NCBI GenBank assembly: GCA_035707965.1
Contig: DASSTJ010000143.1
Coordinates: 1-18,415, forward strand
Length of the DNA: 18,415 nt
Origin: DASSTJ01 sp035707965
Lineage (GTDB): Bacteria; Actinomycetota; Actinomycetes; Actinomycetales; Angustibacteraceae
Reading direction: 5' to 3'
Below the pieces are notes generated by a model. The model had not been told where the DNA came from. It was given only the letters and a program-made list of their open reading frames with translations, and did no database searches. The translations under genes and the position numbers were made by a program. The first letter of the stretch is position 1; every line of letters begins with the position of its first letter. Of the stretch, positions 1 to 6,456 are shown piece after piece.

Positions 1-281
1 ACGGCGGCCACCACCACGCTGGTGCCTAGCAGCACCCAGGGCGCCGCACGGAAGACGGCCGTCGTGCCGGCTGGTCTCAGCGGTTCCTTGCGCGCCAGCT
101 TGCGCAGGTCGCGCCAGGGCTGGCCGGTGCCTGCGCCGACCCGCCCCTCCAGCCGGGCACGAACCTGGCGCATCAGGCCGACGACCACGGGCGCCAGGGC
201 GAGCAGGAGCACGGTCTGGACGACGAGTCCCACGACGGGCGCCAGGGTGGTCCCGGCTGTCATCACCGTCTGCTGGCTCAC
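1..281 (-). CDS. hyfC: HyfC/HycD/NuoH-like membrane subunit of a hydrogenase-4-like complex (partial, C-terminus outside window)
   Basis: This is the first ~93 residues of a membrane protein of the NuoH / hydrogenase-4 component C family, which anchors the peripheral arm and forms part of the proton path in complex I-like enzymes. A hydrophobic N-terminal helix (about residues 12-31 from the GTG start) is followed by a charged loop with RLEGRVGAGTGQPWRDLRKL, typical of this family, and then the beginning of a second helix at the window edge. I chose the GTG at 281 because it makes a GTGA overlap with the stop of the upstream hyfB-like gene, matching the other junctions of this operon; an in-frame ATG at 263 is the alternative. 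The rest of the gene, and any catalytic large subunit, lies beyond position 1. The family call is firm, while the physiological role is inferred from neighbours. Confidence 0.8.
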   Translation of the reverse strand, partial: MSQQTVMTAGTTLAPVVGLVVQTVLLLALAPVVVGLMRQVRARLEGRVGAGTGQPWRDLRKLARKEPLRPAGTTAVFRAAPWVLLGTSVVVAA

Positions 282-2353
282 GACGTGAGCCCGACGACGA
301 GCAGCAGGATCAGCACCCCGACGAGCCCGTACGTGAGGTAGCGGTGCACGCTGCCGTCCTGCAGCCGCCGGACCGCGTCCGCGATCGTCCGCACCCCGGA
401 CAGCAACGGCGGGTAGAGACGGGCCTCGATGCGGTCGGTGACCTGCTGACGGAAGGTCATCGACCCGATCAGGTAGCGCGACGGGCTGAGGTGGGTGACC
501 TCCAGGTCCTGCTCCGGCCGCAGGACGTCGTCGAAGACCCGGGTCAGAGGCTCGGCGAAGGCGGTCGCGGTGTACTCCATCCGGGCCGTCAGCGGCTGGC
601 CCCCGCAGTTCCACAGCTCAGCGGCTCGGGGTCCGTGACCAGCTCGCCACCGGTGTGCCAGCGCCCACAGCGAGAGCGACGTCACCAGCACGGCCACGGC
701 GATGACCAGGGGAGACATCGACCCGGCGATGCCCGACAGACGAAGGGTCAGAGCGTCTCCCGTGATCGGCGCACCGTCTCGGAGGGAGGGGAGCTGCCGC
801 AGGACGCGTGCGGCCGGCTGCGCGGCGACGGAGGGCAGGACCGCCAGCGCGACACAGGCCAGCGCCGCGAGCCCCAGGCCGGCCCGCATCGTGCCCCCGC
901 ACTCGGTCGACACGGCGGCGGCCCGCGAGCGAGGTCGCGCGAGGAACCCGATGCCGAAGGCCTTGACGAACGTCATCACCCCGATCCCCGCGGTCAGAGC
1001 CACGACGCCGACGGCGAGCGGCATGGTGACGGCGACCAGGCCGGTCGCGTCGGCGCCGGTGAAGCTGTGGATGAGGCCCTGGAGCAGCAACCACTCGGAG
1101 ACGAACCCGTTGCCCGGCGGCAGGGCCGCCGCGCACAGCGCGCCCAGCCCGAACAACGCCGTGGTGAACGGCATGCGGGTTGCCAGGCCACCGAGACTGT
1201 CGAGGCTGCGCAGACCGGTGCGTTGCAGCACGGAGCCGGCGCCGAGGAACAGCAGGGACTTGAACCCCGCGTGGTTCACGGCGTGCAGCAGAGCTGCCGC
1301 CAGGAGGAGCCCGGCCAGCGTCCGCGACCCCTGCGCGGCGAACAGTCCCGCCGCGCCGACGCCCATCAGCATCAGGCCGACGTTCTCGGTGGTGGAGTAG
1401 GCGAGCAGCCTCTTGAGGTCGTCGCTCACCGACGCCTGAAGCACGCCGTAGAGAGCCGACAGCGCTCCGAGGCCGAGGACGAGCAGTCCCCACCAGCCCG
1501 GCCCTCCGCCGAGCAGGTCGAACCAGACCCGCACCAGCCCGTACAGGCCAAGCTTCACCATGGCCGCCGACATCAGCGCCGACACGTGGCTGGGCGCCTC
1601 CGGATGCGCTCGGGGCAGCCAGACGTGCAGCGGCACCATGCCGGCCTTCGACCCGAAGCCGGCCAGCGCGAGCAGGAAGACGGCGCTCGACGCCGGGCCC
1701 GACAGCTGGGACGCCCCGGCGCGCAGGTCGGCGAAGGCGTCACCCCCGCCGGCGCCGGCGAGGGCGACGAGCGACAGGAGGACGCAGGCGAAGCCGGCGT
1801 GGGTCATCGCCGCGTACCACAGGCCGGCGGAACGGACCCCGTCCCGCCGGTGGTCCGTGAGGACCAGGGCTAGCGACGTCAACGCCATCAGCTCCCACAG
1901 GACCAGGAACGACGTGACTCCGGACGCAGTCGGCACCAGCAGCATGGACACCACGAACACCGGCAGCATGGCCTGTGCGGTGCGCGAGGCGGTACCCGAG
2001 CTTCCCGCCTGCGGCGCCTCGTCCGTCGACGAAGCCTCGTGGCTGCCGGCCGTGTAGCCGATGGAGTAGACGCCGGCGGCGACAGCCACCCCGCCCGTCA
2101 GGAGGAGGAACACGCCGGACAGCGCGTCGACGTCGAGCCGGAGGCCGCTCAGCGGCAGCAGGTGGGTGATCGTGACCGACGCGGTGTGCCCGGCGAGCGC
2201 GGCCACCCCGGCCAGCGCGCCGCCGGCGCCCGCACCAGCGGTCAGCACCCCGACGGCCACCGGACGCGTGCGCGCGGGCAGCAGCACCGCGGCGGCGGCG
2301 CCGAGCGCCGCGGCCGTGACGCTCGCCGCCAGCGCCAGGAGGACGACGTTCAT
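278..2353 (-). CDS. hyfB: HyfB/NuoL-like proton-conducting antiporter subunit
   Basis: This 691-residue polytopic membrane protein belongs to the Mrp antiporter / NuoL-N family, in the hydrogenase-4 component B group. Such subunits move protons across the membrane in complex I-like enzymes. Expected charged residues are visible: the Glu of LVLWELMALTS (E154), the Lys of GFGSKAGMVPLHVWLPRAH (K236, with H243 and H250), and the Lys of SALMSAAMVKLGLYG (K267). Further family blocks are LAYSTTENVGLMLMG, LLHAVNHAGFKSLLFLGAGS and PPGNGFVSEWLLLQGL. Two CGG motifs (ECGG and WNCGG) near the C-terminus are characteristic of HyfB-like members. Length is normal and the frame is intact. The ATG at 2353 overlaps the stop of the upstream NuoB-like gene (ATGA), so translation is probably coupled. 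The partner hydrogenase could be a true [NiFe] enzyme or a metal-free 'Ehr' relative; this window cannot decide. Confidence 0.92.
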   Translation of the reverse strand: MNVVLLALAASVTAAALGAAAAVLLPARTRPVAVGVLTAGAGAGGALAGVAALAGHTASVTITHLLPLSGLRLDVDALSGVFLLLTGGVAVAAGVYSIGYTAGSHEASSTDEAPQAGSSGTASRTAQAMLPVFVVSMLLVPTASGVTSFLVLWELMALTSLALVLTDHRRDGVRSAGLWYAAMTHAGFACVLLSLVALAGAGGGDAFADLRAGASQLSGPASSAVFLLALAGFGSKAGMVPLHVWLPRAHPEAPSHVSALMSAAMVKLGLYGLVRVWFDLLGGGPGWWGLLVLGLGALSALYGVLQASVSDDLKRLLAYSTTENVGLMLMGVGAAGLFAAQGSRTLAGLLLAAALLHAVNHAGFKSLLFLGAGSVLQRTGLRSLDSLGGLATRMPFTTALFGLGALCAAALPPGNGFVSEWLLLQGLIHSFTGADATGLVAVTMPLAVGVVALTAGIGVMTFVKAFGIGFLARPRSRAAAVSTECGGTMRAGLGLAALACVALAVLPSVAAQPAARVLRQLPSLRDGAPITGDALTLRLSGIAGSMSPLVIAVAVLVTSLSLWALAHRWRAGHGPRAAELWNCGGQPLTARMEYTATAFAEPLTRVFDDVLRPEQDLEVTHLSPSRYLIGSMTFRQQVTDRIEARLYPPLLSGVRTIADAVRRLQDGSVHRYLTYGLVGVLILLLVVGLTS

Positions 2354-2859
2354 CGGCCGGTCAGCAGTCGCAGGGCGGCGACGATATCGGCGGGAGAGGG
2401 TGGGTCACCGGCGACCTCGATGTCGACGGGCAGGAAGTCGGCGACCACGCCGGCGACCCCGTGGCCACCGAGAAACACGCCCCCGTCGATCGCGCCGTCG
2501 CCCAGCGCGACCACGCGCTTGGGCGCGGGCAGCGCTTCGTACGTGCGGACCAGCGCCTCCACCATGTTGCGGGTGACCGGACCCGAGACGGTGAGGACGT
2601 CGGCGTGCCGTGGTGATGCCACCAGCCGGAGGCCGTAGCGCTCCGCGTCGTACACCGGGCCGAAGGCGGCGGCGAGCTCGAGCTCGCAGTCGTTGCTCGA
2701 CCCGGCGTCCACGTGCCGCACCTGCACCGAGCCCCACAGCGGCAGCGACCGGTCGCTGACGATGCGTACGGGGCAGGCGTCGGACGGCGGGGAGTCGGGC
2801 CGTGGCGGTGCGGCCTCCGCGATCCGACCGGCTCTGCGGATAGCGCCCAGCAGCGTCAT
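2350..2859 (-). CDS. NuoB/HyfI-like small subunit lacking most cluster ligands
   Basis: This 169-residue protein belongs to the NADH-quinone oxidoreductase 20 kDa subunit (NuoB) / [NiFe]-hydrogenase small-subunit family. That subunit normally holds the proximal [4Fe-4S] cluster next to the quinone or Ni-Fe site. The fold is recognisable from VRHVDAGSSNDCELE (residues 48-61), AAAFGPVYDAERYGLRLVAS, SGPVTRNM and GDGAIDGGVF. The canonical family pattern is S-C-N-G-C-E, then G-D-C, then P-G-C-P-P. Here the first Cys is Ser55, only Cys58 remains, the third Cys is Gly122 and the fourth is Asp152. A conventional [4Fe-4S] cluster therefore looks impossible. The frame is open and conserved blocks persist, so this does not look like a decaying pseudogene. 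Both ends overlap neighbouring genes by 4 nt (ATGA). It resembles Rv0082 in position; I have not compared the cysteines. Confidence 0.85.
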   Translation of the reverse strand: MTLLGAIRRAGRIAEAAPPRPDSPPSDACPVRIVSDRSLPLWGSVQVRHVDAGSSNDCELELAAAFGPVYDAERYGLRLVASPRHADVLTVSGPVTRNMVEALVRTYEALPAPKRVVALGDGAIDGGVFLGGHGVAGVVADFLPVDIEVAGDPPSPADIVAALRLLTGR

Positions 2860-3191
2860 CGACGCTCCTCGGCCTGCAGGTCCTCGAGCAGCCCCAGCTG
2901 GTCGGCCAGCAGGGCCGTCAGGATGCCCCGAGCCACGGAGAGCAGCTCGGCGACACGAGGGCTCGTGAGGGAGTAGATGACGGTGGAGCCCTCCCGCCGG
3001 GACGTCACCAGACCCGCCCGGCGAAGGACGGCGAGCTGCTGGGACAGGTGAGCGGGCTCGATGCCGACAGCGGGCAGGATCTCCGCGACCGCCTGCTCGC
3101 GTTCGCTGAGCAGCTCGAGCACCCGGATGCGTGCGGGATGGCCGAGGGTCTTGAAGAACTCGGCCTTGAGCTGGTGCAGCGGCGTGGTCAC
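2856..3191 (-). CDS. ArsR/SmtB-family transcriptional regulator (Rv0081-like position)
   Basis: This is a 111-residue winged-helix repressor of the ArsR family. The helix-turn-helix spans about residues 33-65: EREQAVAEILPAVGIEPAHL then SQQLAVLRRAGLV, followed by a wing SRREGSTVIYSL. The conserved LGHPARIRVLELL precedes it. I chose the GTG at 3191 over the longer ATG at 3263 because a GGAG lies 5 nt upstream, the family fold begins there, and the extra residues of the long form would cover the likely operator. The protein has no cysteine, so the classical alpha-3 metal site (ELCxC) is absent and a metal-thiolate sensing role is unlikely. It is the first gene of the hydrogenase-like operon and its stop overlaps the next start. 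In M. tuberculosis the equivalent gene Rv0081 encodes a hypoxia-linked regulator, so redox or hypoxia control is a reasonable inference. Confidence 0.88.
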   Translation of the reverse strand: MTTPLHQLKAEFFKTLGHPARIRVLELLSEREQAVAEILPAVGIEPAHLSQQLAVLRRAGLVTSRREGSTVIYSLTSPRVAELLSVARGILTALLADQLGLLEDLQAEERR

Positions 3192-3244
3192 AGGTGCTCC
3201 GGTTGAGCAGGCGGGATCACCATGACCTTCCCATACGACCTGCG

Positions 3245-3266
3245 CACTTGCCAAATGTCGCAAGTG
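3245..3266. promoter_or_regulatory. Inverted repeat upstream of the ArsR gene; candidate autoregulatory operator
   Basis: The sequence CACTTGC, an 8-nt spacer, then GCAAGTG forms a perfect 7-bp inverted repeat. It lies 54-75 bp upstream of the preferred GTG start of the ArsR gene and is AT-richer than its surroundings. Spaced dyads of this size are typical ArsR-family binding sites close to their own promoter. No convincing -10/-35 pair could be placed around it by eye. Confidence 0.5.
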
Positions 3267-3356
3267 AGAGTGCAGTCACACCGCGGCGTTCGGCCGCTCC
3301 GTCATGCCCGCGCAGGACGCGAGCGGAGAACCGATACCTGGTGGAGGCGCCCCCGA

Positions 3357-4085
3357 TCAGCGGCCGCGCAGGCCCTTGCGGTCGGGACGCGCACGCATCG
3401 GGTCGATGCCCTTGGGCACCGGCGGTCGGGCGGCGCCCAGCGCCTTGAGCCGCTTGTTGACGGCCGCCGCCTCCTGCTTCGTCAGCGCCGGACGCATCCG
3501 CGAGATCTTCGACGAGAGCTTGTGCAGCGGCACCTCGTCCTCACCCTCGCCCGCGCGCATGAGGTGGACCGGCACGTTGGGCAGCACGCGGTTGATGCGC
3601 TTGCGCTCGGCCTCGGCCAGCTTGCGTGCCCGGTGCACGGGACCCTCGAGCACCAGGACGACGCCGGGCCGGCCGACGGCGCGGAACACCATCGCGGCCG
3701 CGTTGAGGTCGCCGGGACGGGTGCCCTCGACGGCCACCGGCTGCTGGTCGTAGTACCAGCCACGGCGGAGGGCCCCTAGTGCGGCGCCGCCCCCGCCGAC
3801 CTGCCCCTCGAGCTGCTTGTACGCGGCACGTTCGGCCTTGCGCGCCATGACGATGCCAGCCGCGAGGACGCCGAGTGGGATGCCCAGGATGGTGTAGTAG
3901 ATCGGGTGGTGGAAGACCTGCCCGAGCACGAAGAACACGACGAGCACCGCGAGGAACGCCCCGAGCATCCACCAGGGGATGGTCGGGTCCATCCGCCGAG
4001 ACTGGGTGAATACCTGGCCGATCTGGCGGAAGCGGGCGAAGCGCTGCTTGCGCGGCACGGCGGGATCGTCGGTCTTTCGGGCCAT
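3357..4085 (-). CDS. DUF4191 family membrane protein
   Basis: This 242-residue protein is of unknown function, of the actinobacterial DUF4191 family commonly found next to lipA (M. tuberculosis Rv2219). It has a basic N-terminus, two transmembrane helices at about residues 37-58 and 62-81, and a cytosolic C-terminal domain of roughly 160 residues. Recognisable segments are PTIPWWMLGAFLA, HHPIYYTILGIPLGVLAAG, RRGWYYDQQPVAVEG and FRAVGRPGVVLVLEG. A positively charged tail (RARPDRKGLRGR) ends it. The ATG at 4085 lies 34 bp beyond the lipA stop, with a TAAACT -10-like box 6 nt upstream and no Shine-Dalgarno, so the mRNA may start at or near the ATG. The neighbourhood hints at a link to lipoylation or to glutamine synthetase (downstream in mycobacteria), but there is no direct evidence of function. 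Confidence 0.88.
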   Translation of the reverse strand: MARKTDDPAVPRKQRFARFRQIGQVFTQSRRMDPTIPWWMLGAFLAVLVVFFVLGQVFHHPIYYTILGIPLGVLAAGIVMARKAERAAYKQLEGQVGGGGAALGALRRGWYYDQQPVAVEGTRPGDLNAAAMVFRAVGRPGVVLVLEGPVHRARKLAEAERKRINRVLPNVPVHLMRAGEGEDEVPLHKLSSKISRMRPALTKQEAAAVNKRLKALGAARPPVPKGIDPMRARPDRKGLRGR

Positions 4086-4091
4086 GGCAGG

Positions 4092-4097
4092 AGTTTA
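4092..4097 (-). promoter_or_regulatory. Candidate -10 box for a leaderless DUF4191 transcript
   Basis: TAAACT reads on the minus strand and ends 6 nt before the ATG of the DUF4191 gene, in very GC-rich surroundings. There is no ribosome-binding motif between it and the start. That geometry fits the leaderless mRNAs common in actinobacteria. A -35 element is not clear, and any would overlap the lipA stop region. Confidence 0.45.
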
Positions 4098-4119
4098 GGG
4101 GGAGCCGAGAGCGTCGATC

Positions 4120-5121
4120 TCACCGCCGCAGCAGGCTCGCGGCCTCCTGGCGGGCGGGGGCGTGCTCGGCCAGGTGCGCGAGTGCGTCCGGGATCGTGTC
4201 GCCGCGGCGCCGCATGGCCTGCGCCCACAGCCGGCCGGCCCGGTACGAGGAGCGCACGAGCGGCCCGCTCATGACGCCGGCGAACCCCAGCTCGGTCGCC
4301 TCGTCGGACAGCTCGACGAACTCCTCGGGCCGCACCCAGCGCTCCACCGGGTGCAGGACGGGACTCGGGCGCAGGTACTGGGTGATGGTGATGAGGTCGC
4401 AGCCTGCCTCACGCAGTGCCTGCAGGGCCTCGCTGATCTCGGAGCGGGTCTCGCCCAGCCCCAGGATGAGGTTGGACTTCGTCACCAGGCCGGCGCGGTG
4501 GCCCATCGCGATCACGTCGAGAGACCGGTCGTACCGGAACGCGGGCCGGATGCGCTTGAAGATGCGGGGGACGGTCTCGACGTTGTGGGCGAAGACCTCC
4601 GGCTGCGCGTCGATCACCTGCCCGACGAGCTCGGGCCGGCCGGTGAAGTCCGGGATGAGGATCTCGACGCCGGTGCCGGGGTTGATCGCGTGCACCTGAC
4701 GGACGGTCTCGGCGTAGAGCCACGCGCCCTCGTCCGGCAGGTCGTCACGGGTGACGCCGGTGATCGTCGCGTAGCGCAGGCCCATGGTGCGCACGGACTC
4801 CGCGACCTTGACGGGCTCCTCGCGGTCCAGCGGCTGGGGCCGGCCGGTGGCGATCTGGCAGAAGTCGCAGCGGCGCGTGCACTCGCTGCCGCCGATGAGG
4901 AAGGTCGCCTCGCGGTCCTCCCAGCACTCGAAGATGTTGGGGCAGCCCGCCTCCTCGCACACCGTGTGCAGGCCCTGGTCGTGGACGAGCGCCTTCAGCT
5001 CGCGGTACTCCGGCCCCATCGTCGCCTTCGTGCGGATCCACGACGGCTTCTTCTCGATGGGCGTCTCGGCGTTGCGGGCCTCGACCCGCAGCAGGCGGCG
5101 TCCCTCGGGTGCGATGGTCAC
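4120..5121 (-). CDS. lipA: Lipoyl synthase (radical SAM), LipA
   Basis: LipA inserts two sulfur atoms into octanoyl groups already attached to lipoyl domains, completing the cofactor made by LipB. Using the GTG at 5121 the protein is 333 residues. The auxiliary-cluster cysteines are C55, C60 and C66 (in TVCEEAGCPNIFECWEDR), and the radical SAM motif CTRRCDFC is C81, C85 and C88. The C-terminal RSSY motif (residues 290-293) supplies the serine ligand of the auxiliary cluster, so all catalytic parts are present. I preferred the GTG at 5121 over the ATG at 5166 because GGGAG lies just upstream and the protein then begins MTIAPEGRRLLRVEARN, as in other actinobacterial LipA. DUF4191 follows downstream and lipB is about 1.3 kb away on the same strand. 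Confidence 0.97.
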   Translation of the reverse strand: MTIAPEGRRLLRVEARNAETPIEKKPSWIRTKATMGPEYRELKALVHDQGLHTVCEEAGCPNIFECWEDREATFLIGGSECTRRCDFCQIATGRPQPLDREEPVKVAESVRTMGLRYATITGVTRDDLPDEGAWLYAETVRQVHAINPGTGVEILIPDFTGRPELVGQVIDAQPEVFAHNVETVPRIFKRIRPAFRYDRSLDVIAMGHRAGLVTKSNLILGLGETRSEISEALQALREAGCDLITITQYLRPSPVLHPVERWVRPEEFVELSDEATELGFAGVMSGPLVRSSYRAGRLWAQAMRRRGDTIPDALAHLAEHAPARQEAASLLRR

Positions 5122-5170
5122 GCAGGCTCCCTCGTCGGCGGTGGCCGGCCGGATCACGGCGGGCACCCCC

Positions 5171-5176
5171 AGCCTA
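5171..5176 (-). promoter_or_regulatory. Possible -10 box for lipA
   Basis: TAGGCT on the minus strand lies about 50 bp upstream of the lipA GTG and would give a leader of roughly 40 nt carrying the GGGAG ribosome site. No good -35 hexamer was found. This is a weak by-eye call. Confidence 0.25.
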
Positions 5177-5199
5177 TGCGCGGTGATCTCGTGCCACGA

Positions 5200-5228
5200 C
5201 CTCCGGTCCGCACGTCGGACGCCGGAGG
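5200..5228. promoter_or_regulatory. Imperfect palindrome in the lipA / LLM oxidoreductase divergent region
   Basis: CCTCCGG-TCCG, a CACGT centre, CGGA, a 2-nt bulge and CCGGAGG make an 11-bp paired dyad with a 2-nt asymmetry. It lies about 79 bp upstream of lipA and 43 bp upstream of the oxidoreductase, between two divergent genes. It could be an operator for either gene. GC richness makes chance dyads more likely here. Confidence 0.35.
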
Positions 5229-5270
5229 ACGGCGTCAGCGGCCGCGTGCCCGCTGTGCCAGGCTCGCGGC

Positions 5271-6215
5271 ATGGACCTGCGCATCTTCACCGAGCCCCAG
5301 CAGGGCGCGACGTACGGCGACCAGCTCGCCGTGGCTCGCCGCGCCGAGGAGTGCGGCTACTCCGCGTTCTTCCGGTCCGACCACTACCTGTCGATGGGTG
5401 ACGTCGACCCGATGCCCGGGCCGACCGACGCCTGGACGACGTTGGCCGGCCTCGCGCGCGAGACGTCGAGCATCCGCCTCGGCACGCTCGTCACGTCGGC
5501 GACCTTCCGCAACCCCGGCGTGCTCGCCGTCCAGGTTGCGCAGGTCGACGAGATGAGCGGCGGCCGGGTCGAGCTCGGGCTGGGGGCCGGCTGGTACGAC
5601 GCCGAGCACCGGGCGTACGGCATCCCCTTCCCGCCCGTGGGGGAGCGGTTCGACCGCCTGACCGAGCAGCTCGAGGTCATCACCGGCCTCTGGGGCACGC
5701 CGGTCGGTGAGCGGTTCGACCACGACGGACGCTTCTACCCGGTGAGCGACTCGCCCGCGCTGCCGAAGCCGGTGCAGCAGCGGGTACCCGTGATCATCGG
5801 TGGCAAGGGCCGGCGCCGCACGCCGCAGCTCGCGGCGCGATTCGCGACCGAGTTCAACCGGGCGTTCGACAGCGCCGAGGACGTCGCGCGGGTCTACGGC
5901 TACGTCCGGGAGGCGTGCGGCGAGATCGGCCGTGACCCAGCCGAGCTCGACTGGTCAGCCGCCCTCGTGCTGTGCTGCGGACGCGACGAGGCGGAGGTGC
6001 GTCGCCGAGCCGAGGCGATCGGCCGCGACCCCGACGAGCTCCGCCGTAACGGTGCGGCGGGCACCCCGGGGGAGGTCGTCGACACGATCGGCCGGTACGC
6101 GGACGTCGGCGTGCAGCGGCTCTACCTGCAGGTGCTGGACCTGCACGACCTCGACCACCTGGACCTCGTGGCCGAGCAGGTGGCGCCGCAGGTGTCGGCA
6201 CCCTCGTCGTCGTAG
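5271..6215 (+). CDS. LLM class F420-dependent oxidoreductase
   Basis: This 314-residue protein has the luciferase-like monooxygenase TIM-barrel fold of the actinobacterial F420-dependent group (TIGR03560-like). Family blocks include ARRAEECGYSAFFRSDHYLS (residues about 22-41), SIRLGTLVTSATFRNPGVLA, VDEMSGGRVELGLGAGWYD and IGGKGRRRTPQLAARFATEFN. Members usually use reduced F420 (some FMN) for hydride transfer to a small molecule. The substrate cannot be told from sequence. The ATG at 5271 begins right at the conserved first strand (MDLRIFTEP). It has no Shine-Dalgarno, but a CAGGCT -10-like box lies 6 nt upstream, so translation may be leaderless. It is divergent from lipA. A link to lipoate is only positional. 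Confidence 0.9.
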   Translation: MDLRIFTEPQQGATYGDQLAVARRAEECGYSAFFRSDHYLSMGDVDPMPGPTDAWTTLAGLARETSSIRLGTLVTSATFRNPGVLAVQVAQVDEMSGGRVELGLGAGWYDAEHRAYGIPFPPVGERFDRLTEQLEVITGLWGTPVGERFDHDGRFYPVSDSPALPKPVQQRVPVIIGGKGRRRTPQLAARFATEFNRAFDSAEDVARVYGYVREACGEIGRDPAELDWSAALVLCCGRDEAEVRRRAEAIGRDPDELRRNGAAGTPGEVVDTIGRYADVGVQRLYLQVLDLHDLDHLDLVAEQVAPQVSAPSSS

Positions 6216-6258
6216 GACGCTCAGGTCGCCCGAGATCCTGCCGATACTCCGATCACCT

Positions 6259-6279
6259 GACCGCGCCGCCGGCGCGGTC
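6259..6279 (+). terminator. GC-rich hairpin after the LLM oxidoreductase gene
   Basis: GACCGCGCC, a GCC loop and GGCGCGGTC form a perfect 9-bp stem beginning 44 nt after the oxidoreductase stop and ending 24 nt before the next start. There is no T-run after it, as is usual in actinobacteria. It could end or attenuate read-through into the small downstream gene, or form part of that gene's leader. Confidence 0.4.
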
Positions 6280-6303
6280 CGCACGGAGGTCCAGGAGGTC
6301 CTC

Positions 6304-6456
6304 ATGAGCGCGCTCACCAGCGTCCGTCCCGGCGCGGCCGGTGACCGGCTGCCTCACCCCGTACTGCGTGCGACGGCGTGGTCGTCGATGATCGGCCTGG
6401 TCGCCGGGCTGGTGCTCGGCGTGATCACGCAGGTGCAGGAGCACGACGGTCGCTGA
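6304..6456 (+). CDS. Small single-pass membrane protein (50 aa), hypothetical
   Basis: I do not recognise this family. The start is the ATG at 6304, preceded by a strong AGGAGG site 7 nt upstream, one of the best in the window and the main reason to call it a gene. The 50-residue product has a short polar N-terminus, then one hydrophobic segment (about residues 25-43, WSSMIGLVAGLVLGVITQ) with GxxxG-like spacing, and a charged tail QVQEHDGR. The last 32 nt overlap the 3' end of the convergent lipB. It could be a small membrane regulator or subunit. No function is assigned. Confidence 0.6.
   Translation: MSALTSVRPGAAGDRLPHPVLRATAWSSMIGLVAGLVLGVITQVQEHDGR

Noticed and set aside
344..1873. A 509-codon plus-strand open frame opposite hyfB
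   Set aside because: It is an Arg/Gln/His-rich shadow of the HyfB-like gene, whose charged motif residues are all present on the other strand.
2350..2859. Reading the NuoB-like gene as a pseudogene because of missing cysteines
   Set aside because: The frame is open, start and stop keep 4-nt overlaps with both neighbours, and non-cysteine motifs are conserved. Loss of ligands with a kept fold fits altered function better.
4162..5556. A 464-codon plus-strand open frame opposite lipA
   Set aside because: It is antisense to lipA and continues out of frame into the LLM oxidoreductase gene. It has no recognisable domain and no ribosome site.
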